Positions 48,371 to 59,910 of a stretch of 64,000 nt of DNA are shown here, piece after piece. The stretch's first letter is position 1, and every line of letters begins with the position of its first letter. The notes under the pieces are model-generated. The model was not told the origin of the DNA. It was given only the letters and a program-made list of their open reading frames with translations, and did not search any database. Source of the stretch: Struthidea cinerea (taxonomy: Eukaryota; Chordata; Aves; Passeriformes; Corcoracidae); assembly GCA_013397865.1 (NCBI GenBank), contig VZTI01001284.1, forward strand, positions 556,472 to 620,471, read 5' to 3'. Both the position numbers and the translations under genes were made by a program.

Positions 48371-51300
48371 CTGAAAAGGAAGGCTCTCTGAATCAGCCCC
48401 AGTCAGGGGGTGAGACTAATAGTGTCTGTGGTTAGCATCTTAATATAAAGGAAATCAGAAATGTCAAAACTTGTCATAACTGCTCGATAGTATTCTCTCT
48501 CTGTACTGCAAATCTACCACAAATAAAGGACTATGACAAATTTTAACCTGACATCCTCAGAGTCAGCAAAAATTCAGTACCACTTTTCTTCGGTGACAGT
48601 CAGACATGGCAGGGAATATTTTCCTTAATTTCTGGGTGACCTTTAGAGGAACCTGCTGCCTTTCGGTGAGGTGCACATGTATTCAAGTCTTAGTTCAGAA
48701 CACACAATTTCCCTTCTGAAATTGTATTATTTTACCTTTACCTCTGTTTGTTCTTTTCTGTGAACATTAAATCAAAGAAGGGATGATTGGTTTTTAAATT
48801 AATTTGTGAAAGGACAATGAAAGATACTGATGGCTAGAAGGATGGGAATGAGTCTCTAACAGATCAAAAGAGAAAGAGCACTAATGAGCAGATGTGTTCT
48901 GAAAGATTTTCTTAAATGCAAGCATAATGACTGTCTCAAGACTGATCCATTGCAAATAGAGGTCTGCCCATCATGGTACCAGGGAAGAGCCCTTAATGGC
49001 TCTTGAGCAGAAAGGGAAAACAGCAGAAGGAGCCTCAGTCAGTGGTTCACATTTGAAGAAAAAATAAAGTGGGCTCCATTTAGTCCTTGCTCCCTCTGCA
49101 GACACAGGAGGAGCACGAATTTCAAGTGCTTGTCTCCCATCCTCCTGTCTGATGAGGATCGTGGGAGGTACTGCTTTTGCAGGAAGCCCACAGAGAGCTC
49201 ATGTCCTCCAAGGGCCAAACTCTGCTACTGCACTTGACAGAGCAGCTGTCAAGATAAGAAATCTTCCCAGCACACAATAGTCTTTTGTACTACAAAGTGA
49301 AGCCCCTGAATAAAGAGCCCAGTAGATGACACAAGATCAAGGAATAAGAAACTAACCAGTAGGTGCAACTCTACCGAGTCACTAGGCTGCTCCCTTCAGT
49401 CACTGAGTTGGGCTGGCATGGTTGAGGCAGCTTTGTGACTGTAAATAAAGCATTTCAGACTGCTTTTCTTCTTGTTTTCAGGGTTTTGGGTTTTTTTTTA
49501 ATGTAATTGTAACTGAACTAGTTCACCATACAACTCAAACCAATCAAACACAGATTCTTTTTGGTTTCTTTTCCTTTTTTGGGGATAGGGACTTTTTAAC
49601 TTTGAGATAAAAGTGTTGTCTGTCAAGAACAAAATCAGCCATCAATCCTGGCTGGCTGGACCCAAAATCCATTAAAAAAATCTCTAGGATATACATGCAT
49701 CTTACTTTGAACTTCCTGCTAGATTGCATTTGCACTTACTAGAGCAAAAAGTTAGAACTTCTCTCCCTGCCTGAGGGAAACAAAAATATTAGCACTGATT
49801 AAATATTTATTTTGTAGCAACATGAAATCTATCACGCTATAAAAATTATTTTGAATGATACCTCTTGAGCAAGACTGTGACTTACAGCTTTTCTTTTTAC
49901 TAAGCTAAACATTCAAAAAAAATACAGCTGGTCCAAGAAAACTCTGTTTTGCTTTGGCAAAGCATCAGACAGCACCTTCTGGTTTGCCAACACAGGCAGA
50001 ATCTTATCTAACTGTGGGATGTGCTTGGATTTACTACCTATTAGCAAAACTCATAAGAAGCACTGAAAGGTTCCATCCCCTTTTACGTATTCTCAGTCAA
50101 ATCTCATTAGCTTCATGCTCTCAGTTTGCACACAAAAATACAGCAGTCTTTTCCCACCTCTTAGGGAAAAATTAACAGGAGAGTGTTAAATGTCATGTTA
50201 CAAGGACTTCATTACTTTTACAAGCAATGCTAAAGAGTTAAACTGCGCTTGTCAAATAACTGATTGGAGAACATTTTGTGCTGTGGTGTATGTTTTTACT
50301 GTCTGTTTACCTCAGCTGACAAAATAAAATCCTTTACAGGATCTCCTGCACTACAACTGAGACCTTAAACTTGAAGTGGAGAAGAGCTGTGGGACTCAAA
50401 CGACAAGTCTATATAGGAAGTGATTAAAGAAAGAGAACTGGATTAAAGCCACAGATGGGAAAACTGAAACGACAGAACCAAAGCTTGCTCTGAGGATGGT
50501 GCTGAATGAGAATGACCTAGAAGCAAATCTAGCTAACACCATCTAGATCTTTAACAGCTTCTAGACAGGCTTTTGACCCTTAAAGTGAGCAAAAAGGCAG
50601 AGAATACATATTTCTTAGAGAGATTAGGACTAATAATACTCAGCCAACATTGACTTCTCCAACCTTTAATTTATTTTCTTATCCATATTTTCCCAGTAGT
50701 GTATCAGGGGGTGGGGAGGCTTTGACAAGTGCTATCAGCAGGGTGCAGCCATCTGAAATATTCTGTAGTTAACAGCATCCCTCAGGTCTGAAATAGAGGG
50801 GCTATGTGCAAAAGAGCAAAGGTCAAACAATTAGACTAGCAACCTACCCCTCCACCACATCCATAAGGCAAGGCCATTTCTGTAATGTCAAAGATGAAGA
50901 CAATTTCTGACACAGTGCATGTTGTCCTACCTGCCTCTCTGCTCCACAGGCAGGTCTCTGGAACCCATTCCATCCAGGAAGACAACCCACACAGCCAAAT
51001 GAAGCAGATGTAGTCAAATGAACAGCTGTCTCTCCTGCTGATGGGAATTAATCTGTTTGGCCAACCTGGCAATTTTTCAGATGCACTCTTCTAAAGGTTA
51101 CTCAAAACCAAAAATTGTACAGCTGCAAATCCCTTCTGGTAGCAGCCAGACATATGCTGAACCAGCCTGCTGCTACCAGAGCCTCATCCAGTCTCCCAGG
51201 GCTGCAGCAAACAGCAGGATCTGCTGTCCTGAACATCACTGTGATGTTCAAGCTGGACTCTGTCAATGAGCGCATACATGCAATCTGCTATTTTTTAAAG

Positions 51301-52419
51301 GTACTAGTCACCAAAAGCCACATTTCCATTAAGTGGGAGAGAACATTCCTGATGCTCCCATTCTCTCACAGCAGCAGAATTTCCCTGAATCGACACTTTT
51401 TGCAGAGTTATGTAACAGTGCGCACAGCACGCTTGACTCTCATCTGAGCAGACATTGCAAGCACAGTGTAAGCACCGGGGTACTTCTTTACACCAAATTG
51501 TGCTCCAACCTAGCATGTGGATTTAAAAAATTTAAAAACCAGCGTATTTATTTCTTGGAGGAGAGCAGCAAGTTACCCAGGCAAAATCATGGTTTCTTGT
51601 GTAGGGGTTATTAAGTAAACAAAGTGCAGGAAACAAGACTGAATAGCTTTCAAATGGAGTAAAACCGAGCTTTTAAAGCAAGTGCAGTTCTTCTATACAA
51701 ACAATGAATTTGGGACTAGCAGAGCACTGGAGATGTGCCAAAGGAACTCCCCAGACCTCAACACAACTGCTCTTTTCTGTCATCTGGAATGCTTTTACAG
51801 CATTAGTTGCCTGAACAGAAAGAAACGCCAAGGAAACCATCAGCGATAACCAAAGTCAATTTTGCAGGCTTGTGTGCCACTGTCCAGTAGAGGCCCTTCT
51901 TCTGTGGTAGAAAAGACTGTTTACCTTTACATTAAGTGACTTAGCCATGAGCTTTCACACGGAAGGAAATAGCAGCAGTATGATGTCTCAAATACATTTA
52001 CTAATGGAGAGGGCAATTTTCTTCCATGGCACTGCCTCCTCCACTCCTTTTCAGAACTGAAGTATCCATTAAGAGTGACTCACTGGTTGAGAAAACATGT
52101 GAAAAAGGGACATCCTGAAGTTTGTTTTCAAATACTCTCCACAGTCAGTATTATGGCTATCAGGAATTTGTGAAAACCATAGGTATGTAATATATTTTCA
52201 AGAGACATGGTGCAGAAGAAACTTCATGCTAAAAAATCACAACTATTATTGCATAGCAACCAAACATGTTTGATTCCTCACTAACCAAAGTCTTCTCTCT
52301 TTTCACCACAGCCATGAACCCTACTAGCAAGGGTAATTAACCTTTTTTTATCTTTTTTCCAGTGTCTTGCCCTCTTTCTCCTTTCTCTCTTTCTTGGATG
52401 CCCGTGAAAGCAGGTGGAG
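48371..52419. other. Unique DNA, nothing recognised
   Basis: AT-rich unique sequence with a G3T9 run at 49,488-49,499. Frames such as 51,115-51,447 + (110 codons) resemble no family. No mobile element is seen. Confidence 0.5.
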
Positions 52420-52433
52420 CCTCCACGTGGAGG
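52420..52433. promoter_or_regulatory. Perfect 14-bp palindromic E-box
   Basis: CCTCCACGTGGAGG is a perfect 14-bp palindrome centred on CACGTG, the E-box core for USF/MYC/MITF/CLOCK-type bHLH dimers. A CAGGTG E-box lies just upstream (52,411-52,416), and GTGGAG there is inverted relative to CTCCAC. No promoter context is visible, so a function is only possible. Confidence 0.3.
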
Positions 52434-53811
52434 GACACAGACTTACTTCCCTCAACCAATTCACTTTGGTTTATCAAACACGATGGTATTTCTCTTCTCT
52501 AATTTAGTTCTCCAATTGTTTTAGTCCAATATTTATTTCCAATTCAGGTCTAGGCTGCCACATGTAAACCATAAGTACATCTTGGTCCAGGGAGGGAGAG
52601 CAGTAGGGATGGTCAGGTACCAAGTGTGCACTACCTCCTGTCACACTAGGTATCAGGTATTCTGGAAAACAAAAATCTTCTAGTATTCCTGGGCTCACTC
52701 TTGAATTTACCCTGGATAATTTTACAGAAACGTTTTTTTCATGGGTCTTTCTACAGATCTAGAATTACATGAAAACTTTTTAATGTTTTTTTTTATGTTT
52801 AAGTTTTTATGCCCCCATACGGCCAGGACAACTCTTGGCTGTTCTTCCTGTCCTGCTGCTGTGGAATTACACTGAACATTCCTGTAAAAAAAGCTATGCA
52901 ACCTAAGTACAGTAGTGTGACATAATTCTGAGCTCAAGTTGATGGATTTTTCCATTTGCAAGATTTTGCACAGTAATTCCTGATTAATTCTGAATGTTGA
53001 AATTAATGAGCTTATCAAAGTAAAAAGAAGGAGCCAGGGCTATTCTTGTTCACCACAGTGTTCTGTGTTTCTTCTAGTATAAAATTACTTTTTGACCAAC
53101 TATTTTAATCTATTTTCTATTGAAAGGATCTGCTGCTTCTTACCCAGTAAGACAGGAATACACTTCCCTGTAGCTGAAGAAAACTGAAAGACGAGCCTCC
53201 TCCACTCTCTCTCAGTATTCCATGCAGGTCCCAGAGCAAACATACAAGTTATCGCTTTTTCAGTTTTGGGGAAAGTGGACGATTTTATCCTAGGAATTCT
53301 ACATAATCTGCTAAAAATGTCCCCTGCCCTTTCTACTCATAGGGATGTTAAGAGTGGCTATGGAAGATCCTGTGTTAAAGACAATGGAATTATGCTCACT
53401 GAGTAACTGAAGAAAATTCTGAACTCATTTAGGACTTTACTTGTATCACAGAAGGGATTCAATAAGCATCATAGAATAATTATTATTTTTCATTGAACTC
53501 ATTAAAAATGCAAGCTACTAAATAAATCAGGTAAAACATTATAAGGTTATGCAGAAGGATGTGTTTATGGGCTGATCAGACAAGAGCAGGAACTGGCTCA
53601 CAGGCTGAAGCACACAAAATGTACAAGCTCAGCGGCACTGAGTACCCACCACCGCGACGCTGCAAGGATCTGCTCAAAGACTTTTCAGCCTTTCACCACT
53701 GAAACAGGAGTGACCTGCTCCACCTCAGCTTTTGGAAATTCTGTGGCGGCCTGTACCACATAAGAGCCTTTGTTGGTGGAGATGTGGATTTAAAAGGCCT
53801 GGAGGAACTCT
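52434..53811. other. Unique DNA, nothing recognised
   Basis: Unique AT-rich sequence with no gene or mobile element recognised. A 98-codon minus-strand frame (52,722-53,018) resembles no family. Confidence 0.5.
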
Positions 53812-54082
53812 TATGATAATCTGGTCTGACTTCCTGCCTGGCACAGCCTGTAATACCTCATGCAGCAATTTCTTTACAAAGCACAAGAACTTGTAACTCT
53901 ACTAGAAGATATTTCAGAAGCAGATCTAATCTTGATTTAATTACTCTGAGTGATCTACCACATTCCTTTCTAAGCATTTCCAATGGTTAATTACACCCAC
54001 GTTATCGTATTTCCAACGTGAACTCCTCTTCCTTATCTTGCCATGTTTTTGTCTGTTGGAGCCCTATCCCATCTCCCTACAC
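53812..54082 (-). mobile_element. Ancient, decayed CR1/L3-like LINE 3' end
   Basis: On the + strand the order of motifs is: TGGTCTGACTTCCTGCCTGG, CATGCAGCAATTTCT, AATCTTGATTTAA, CTACCACATTCC, TTCCAATGGTTAATTAC, TATTTCCAACGTGAACT, then TTGCCATGTTTTTGTCTG. This matches, from memory, the reverse complement of an old CR1/L3-type 3' end that is abundant in turtles and crocodilians and decayed in birds. It implies a minus-strand element. It is much more diverged than the three + strand CR1s and must be far older. Exact boundaries and subfamily need a repeat search. Confidence 0.62.
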
Positions 54083-54128
54083 TGATATTTTTAGATACTA
54101 ACCACATGACACCTCAAAATTCTCTTAC

Positions 54129-54232
54129 CTGAGATAAACAGTTTGCCTGCTTGGCAAACCAAAACAGGGATTCCTGAGTCAATCGCACAGCATCTGCGGT
54201 GGTGTATTAGAGACAGCTTTTGACTAAAGAGA
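54129..54232 (-). other. Candidate coding exon with tandem acceptors (minus strand)
   Basis: On the minus strand, GACTTTTCTCTTTTAG is followed nine bases later by a second acceptor (TCTCTTTAG). The segment ends CTCAG at 54,129 next to a GTAAGA donor (54,123-54,128). Either acceptor gives one fully open frame (95 nt from 54,223, or 104 nt from 54,232), read as QKLSLIHHRRCCAIDSG and onward. The nine-base offset keeps the frame. Its entry phase matches the exit phase of the candidate 30-nt exon at 56,383-56,412. I recognise no protein family. Its position next to the old LINE may be coincidence. Confidence 0.15.
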
Positions 54233-54627
54233 CTAAAAGAGAAAAGTCGATTCAAATGTGAGGGGAAGGCACCGAACATCTTCTTTAACAAGCTTTTCCA
54301 GCTTCCGTAGCACCCATTTGTATGACCTGGAAGTTTGGGATGAACAGCACTGTGACCTGCATAGCTTCATTTTCACTGTAACTGATAAATTCCAGCTCAA
54401 ACCAGATCAGTAGTTACTAAGCACTGCAGTTAACTTAGAAAGAAAAAGATGGCTGATGGCAGGTGGTTTTCTACTGCCCATATGTCAAATCACATAAAAA
54501 TTACCTGGTACTTCTGCAGGCGCTGCCAAGGCAGAAGTCCAGGAGTGAGCAATGTATACCCTAAAATACTTCCAGCTGTGACTCTGGTAAACAAAATAAG
54601 TAAATTTCCACTACTGCTGTCATGCTA

Positions 54628-54653
54628 TATTACTTAGGCATATTACTTAGGCA
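54628..54653 (+). repeat. Two-copy 13-bp tandem repeat
   Basis: TATTACTTAGGCA occurs twice without a mismatch (54,628-54,640 and 54,641-54,653). This is a recent local duplication. Confidence 0.93.
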
Positions 54654-56160
54654 TTTGTATTACTGTAGCATTCAGAGGCTCCACATAAGGCTCCCTTGTG
54701 TTAGGTGATCACCTACAGACACAGCAAGTTTAATTCGTTTTCGCAACATTTGCCCAGTGCTTGTATGGCTGAATCCTGGTAAAGAGACAGAAGGAGGACT
54801 TGTGTCCTTCCTGGATCACGGATGCTGATGAGATCAGTGTACAAAGACTGCTCAGAACTAGAATTTCTTCTGGCATTTACTAAATCCCTGCACTACCCAT
54901 GTGGTTCTCAACACATTATAAAGTTCCTTAGCTTCATTAGCCCTATTCCAGAAGGGTTTTCAGTCCTTCTCACTGATTGGGTGAAAAACAGCAGCTTCTT
55001 GCCGTCTCAGAGATGTATTATACAAGCACACACCTTTGAAGCTGCCAACAGATGCACATACTCTCCACGTATTAATACAAAGTAAGAATTGCAAAGATAG
55101 TCTGCAGTTTACACCACCATTTGTTATGACACCTCATTACTTTTTCACAACACTACTGTTTTATCCATTAATACTTCACATTTCTACTCACTTGTGGTTT
55201 CTCGCAGTTTATATTTTGCATAGCTTAAATGCTTTTTTTTTAAGCCTCCCTTCTTCCCTGTTCCAAGAATGCCCCTCTGCAAAGCAGAAACACAGTTTAT
55301 GCAGACATATCAACTTCTACTGATGTCAACAGCTTTTAAAAAAAATTTCTCTTGAACACTCTGCCATTTGGAAGCCATTTGACTTGAAATAGGTCTATGA
55401 AATCCAGCTAAAAACTCTGCAAAATTTTACTTTAACCACTGATACAAAAAACCAAACCAGGGAAATAAGGGAGGAAAAGAAATCAATAACCAACAACACT
55501 TCCATTCCTTGGAATCTTGAGAATGGCTCTTTTAATTGAAATATTTCCTGTGACAGAAAAGTAATTATATATTTTTGTAATGCTCTGAACAGGTTCATAT
55601 TTCAGCTGCCTGTCAGAACACCTTGCTATTGCACACCTGGCTTTGTTATTTGACACAAATGCTTCATTTTCTAGGTGACACACCACATGAATGACAACAT
55701 CCTCACTAGCAACAGAAGAAATGGAAAGATAAAACCACTTTTTTAACACCCCTTGCAGTTGGTAGTGTATTGAAAGACCTTCTTCTGCCTTTTGTCCATC
55801 TAGCAGATGATACAGAAACCATTTTGAGAATGCAGCTGAATTATGTTATATATATATAAGCGGAAATATTCACTGCTAGAAGAGTTCACCCCTCCTTTAT
55901 TTATTTAACTACACAACTCATAAACTCCCACCACCACATCTCAAAAACCAAAAATCTGTGAACAAGCTACCTATTTTACCAGCATATCCTCTAATATTTA
56001 ATTTTCAAACTGCAAGAAAATGAAGATTTTCATTGACTGCGTAGTGAAAACTATAGCATCTGCTGAAAAATAATTACCTGTAAATTCCTTACAGGCAAAA
56101 AGAAGTTTCCAAGTCTATGAAGGCATCTTGTTTTGATTAAAGACCAAATAGTGGTTCACT

Positions 56161-56180
56161 AACAACAACAACAACAACAA
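56161..56180 (+). repeat. (CAA)n microsatellite, short
   Basis: Six to seven perfect trinucleotide units, followed by an A-run. Confidence 0.93.
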
Positions 56181-56382
56181 AAAGTTAAATGTTGTTAGAC
56201 TCATTCTGCAATACTGAACTCTTTCTTTTTTGTGCTTTGACATACTGACCCACACTGGGATCTACAAGTGAAATGCTGAAATCTACTCGTCTAGGATCTC
56301 GCCTAAAATGATGAGCTTATTTGTTAAAATTATCTACAATTAACTTGAATATGTTACTAAAGTGGAATAAAAAAAATCTTAC

Positions 56383-56412
56383 CTTATTAGAGCTTCATTT
56401 TCTGTTCTTTCA
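56383..56412 (-). other. Candidate 30-nt microexon (minus strand)
   Basis: Read on the minus strand, a strong acceptor (TTTCTTTACTCTTTTCAG) is followed by exactly 30 nt ending AAG and then a GTAAGA donor. One frame is open (ERTENEALI, entered after one base and left with two bases). The 30-nt length, AT-rich intron flanks and strong splice sites are typical of real microexons, but I cannot match it to any gene. It is not phase-compatible with 58,300-58,357 read in that exon's open frames, which argues against a direct join. It is compatible with 54,129-54,232. Confidence 0.2.
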
Positions 56413-58299
56413 CTGAAAAGAGTAAAGAAATCTGTATTAAAGATCCATTTGCTAAAAAGAACCTTCTGAAGTTACTATTTTAGTTTCACCTCAATTAACA
56501 CCAAAACTAAAAGGTTCTTCTTACATAACTGTAGTAAGTCTCCGTTATTTTGCAGAGTTAATCATTCTCCACACTCTGGAGTGGAGGCCTTCATTTATTT
56601 GCCATCTTAATTAGCTGTTCTGAACAAATATTTCAAACGCTTTGGAAATATCAATACAAAGAACTGATCTCATCAATTCATCACCTAAACTACAGGCTGA
56701 TTAGACACACTCAATAGGTTTATTTTCACTTCAAGCTGTATTTCATCAACAGTATTTGTGTTTGCGTTGCCATTATTTTTATTGGACATTTGATATTTTC
56801 TGTTATAAGACGGGTTTGCATTGCAGTATGCCCATTCAAAGAGTTTCTCAGCCTGGACGGTTTTTTTAAAAGTAGCTACTTTCTGCTCAACCCCCAAACA
56901 GGTAGGGTCGTTGGCAATTTAGAAGAATGAAAGCATCAAGCCATTTCAATAAACACCTACCTCAACTCAGCCACTCTGAATGACACATTCGTCAACAATT
57001 TACCAACACGCATCACAAAATCAGAAACCAAAAAAGCTTTAAGAATATTCTGGAAAAGTTCAGGCATAACTCAGAACAATCAGTGAATGTTGAGGCCTGC
57101 AAAAATATTAATTAACCTTTCATTTCTTCGTGAGTTTTGTTCAGTCCTTTACAACCAGGGAGAAGTATTTGCAAGCATCAGCATTATAATTGGGAATTGG
57201 ATTCTGGTAACTCTGAAGTAAATGGGTAGTTTTTGTCACCAATGCATATAAGAACAAAATCACACTTTTTCTTATTTTGTTTTCTAAATTAGCATAATAT
57301 ACAGCATAAAATAGAAAACAAAAAGGCAAGTCTAATAAAATCTGACAATTATTAGCAGGATTTGTTGAAAAGCAGAGAAAATCATGCTGAGTCACAGGCA
57401 AAGCATCTCAACCTCTAGCACTTTCTGTACACTTCATTAGCCATCAGTCAGTATGGTTAGAGATTTATAGATGAAGGGAAAACAAGGAGAGACCTTGTTC
57501 ATCTTTGCCAAGGACAAATTCGAAGCTGGGCCTCAAAGCATGCAATCAGTGCAATGGTTCAAGAGATGAATTCTTTGCTCTACAGTGAAAATACTGTGAT
57601 TTGGGGGACAGCAGGGTGAGTCTTCTAGGAATTAATCTGTCAATCTGAGGGAAACAAAGCTTCAGTGAATAGTAAAAGTGCCTCTTCCCTTCATTTAGGG
57701 TATGGTCACCTGATATTTTTGAAAGACCTATAAAACGAGACTATTTCACAAATGGAACAGGTAAACTTAAAGAGACATTCCTGGAGTGCAGTAAATCATT
57801 AGATTAACCACCCGTTTCGAGAAAAGACATGAGATCCCATTTTTATGTGTTAGCTCATGAGAGCTGACATTTACAAAGTCTGATTTTCCACAACAGAGTA
57901 TCTGCACACGTGTACCTTTATAGGAAGAATAATAACTATAAGGCCATTTAATTACTTAGTCAAACATAAAATCCTCATAGTTTAATTTTTCTACAGCTCC
58001 TCCTGATAACCAGCTATTAAAAACATGCATCCGTACCAGATTAGTTCACATTTACCTGTGTGGCTTCAGGTGCGGGTCACCCACAAAAGGTAATTTAAGA
58101 AAGATTTTGCATGCAGGAATCAAGGGACAGAACCAGTAAGTATTTCATCACAGGATGCTATGCAGGGTTTCAATAGGATTGAGCAGGATTTATTACAGCA
58201 CGAGCCAAATCCTTCTTAGTTTTCTCATGCAAAACACCCATTCAAGCTAGCCAGAGTGCAACTGAGGACATATTACATCTCTGATTCTCTATTACTCAC
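56413..58299. other. Unique AT-rich DNA, nothing recognised
   Basis: AT-rich sequence. A + strand 30-nt splice-bounded segment at 57,586-57,615 is described in the findings. No gene, RNA gene or mobile element is recognised. Confidence 0.5.
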
Positions 58300-58357
58300 C
58301 TGCCACAATACTACTGCGGTCCACTGCACAAAGTTTATGGGACCAGAATGGTTCTTT
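58300..58357 (-). other. Candidate 58-nt exon (minus strand)
   Basis: On the minus strand, a pyrimidine-rich acceptor (ATACTCCTATCCCTCCCCAG) is followed by 58 nt ending GGCAG and a perfect GTGAGT donor (58,294-58,299). Two frames are open. One reads KEPFWSHKLCAVDRSSIVA; the other reads KNHSGPINFVQWTAVVLWQ and ends exactly at the donor. I recognise neither. This is one of the strongest splice-site pairs in the window, but two open frames in 58 nt is not strong evidence for coding. Confidence 0.18.
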
Positions 58358-59637
58358 CTGGGGAGGGATAGGAGTATCTTACAGGCTAGCCTGTTTTAAC
58401 CATAAAGCAGGTACAGAAGCAAGTCTGAAAAAGACTAAAAGTCATCCTGGACTTGTGACGAGATCCACAGATTTTAAAGCAATGTATTTCTATGCTAGAA
58501 ACACTCAACAGTGCAAGCTGCTTTGAAGCATATTTAACGCATCCTACATACTTTCAAAAGAAGAATGAAAGCTTACTTTGGCAGAGTTTATGACTCCCAG
58601 GAAAAAAAAAAAACAACACCCCAGCATGCTTAAAAAAAACAATTTGCATAAGTTTTCCTTATCTGATCTAGCTGTTGATAACAGGACAAGCTATAATGAG
58701 GGCCATGATCACCTCCTATCACAGGTTCTCACAGGCCCTGCTGCCTGTCTAGCCTGATGGTCTCAGTAGACATTTGTTCAAGAGGACCCATTACTATCTC
58801 CATCAGGTAGCAGGAAGCTTCTAGCCTCAGAAGATCTGGCTTCTATCCAGCTAGAGATAACCTCCACTCCAGTGTGCCCAAAACAACAACGGGTAAGTGA
58901 GGTTCAAGCATTCAATGGTCCCTGTAGAAGACTTAACAGGTTTCCTGCCTTATCTGCCTTGGACACCCTGGCAAAGAGTTTCAAATGAAAATATACCTCC
59001 TGTTAACTGCTTGCACTGCGTTCATGCTTAATGCCTCCTTGCTTAGATGGAGGAGGAGAGAGCTACCAGAAAAAAAAAAGAGAAAAACAGTGAGGACATT
59101 TACATTGCAATATTCAGATGTGTCATTTTTCTAAGCATATGCCTCTTTACAGTAAAAACTATACTTGTTGCCAGTCACCAAGTGTGTTAACTTTGGACAG
59201 ACTCTGGGAGGATTCTACCAGACTCCCTCATAGGCACATCAGTACCAAGAAGTTAAACTAAGTAGACAACTGTATGCACTCAGTGACAAGAGGCTCTGTA
59301 AATTCAACAGGGTATTTACCATTATCCTTTCAATCCAGGCAAAGAAAAAAGAAAAAAGAGAAAAACCGTAAATATTTTGTCAAGTTCCATCTTTTCCAGA
59401 ACAACTTATGAACCTTCTCAGTTTTATAAATACTGCAATTAACATGAAAAAAAAATCCTATTGATAGAGATTGTTAAAACAATGTACTTTGCTACCGAAG
59501 CTGTTCATGATTTTTCTTAAGGAAGACTCGCTACTAACTTGTTGAACCACAGAAAACCAATACTGATAAAATGGTCAGACAGCCAAATAGATGTAGATGA
59601 AAATTTCCTACTTTAACACACAGAAAATTCCTGACTG

Positions 59638-59701
59638 CATGGAGTTGTACAAATAAACATAACAAACTCCATTTGTTAACATGGAGTTAAACAAATAAAC
59701 A
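59638..59701 (+). repeat. 22-bp direct repeat with internal inverted copy
   Basis: CATGGAGTTGTACAAATAAACA (59,638-59,659) recurs 42 bp later as CATGGAGTTAAACAAATAAACA (59,680-59,701), with two mismatches. Between them AACTCCAT (59,665-59,672) is inverted relative to ATGGAGTT (59,681-59,688). This is a compact duplication plus inversion, probably from template switching during replication. Confidence 0.88.
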
Positions 59702-59882
59702 AAATGTTCCTTTTTGTTTCAGTCATTATTATTTCACCTTTTTTGTTGTATGCTGAAAAACTGAAGATACAGAAACACAGCTTGTCAGAAAAGACATCCA
59801 GGTGCTCTTCAGAAAATTTAGATATAAAGTACATATTCTGCCTAAGTCTTTGAACAGATATCAGATTAGGGATGAGAGCAGT

Positions 59883-59910
59883 ACTTTTCTTCTTATACTT
59901 TTCTTCTTAT
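59883..59910 (+). repeat. Two-copy 14-bp tandem repeat
   Basis: ACTTTTCTTCTTAT occurs twice, perfect and adjacent (59,883-59,896 and 59,897-59,910). Confidence 0.94.

Larger units (their letters stand above)
54233..56382. other. Unique AT-rich DNA, nothing recognised
   Basis: Includes a two-copy 13-bp tandem repeat at 54,628-54,653 (TATTACTTAGGCA), a short TA run near 55,848-55,858 and a CAA repeat at 56,161-56,180. No gene or LINE is recognised. Confidence 0.5.
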
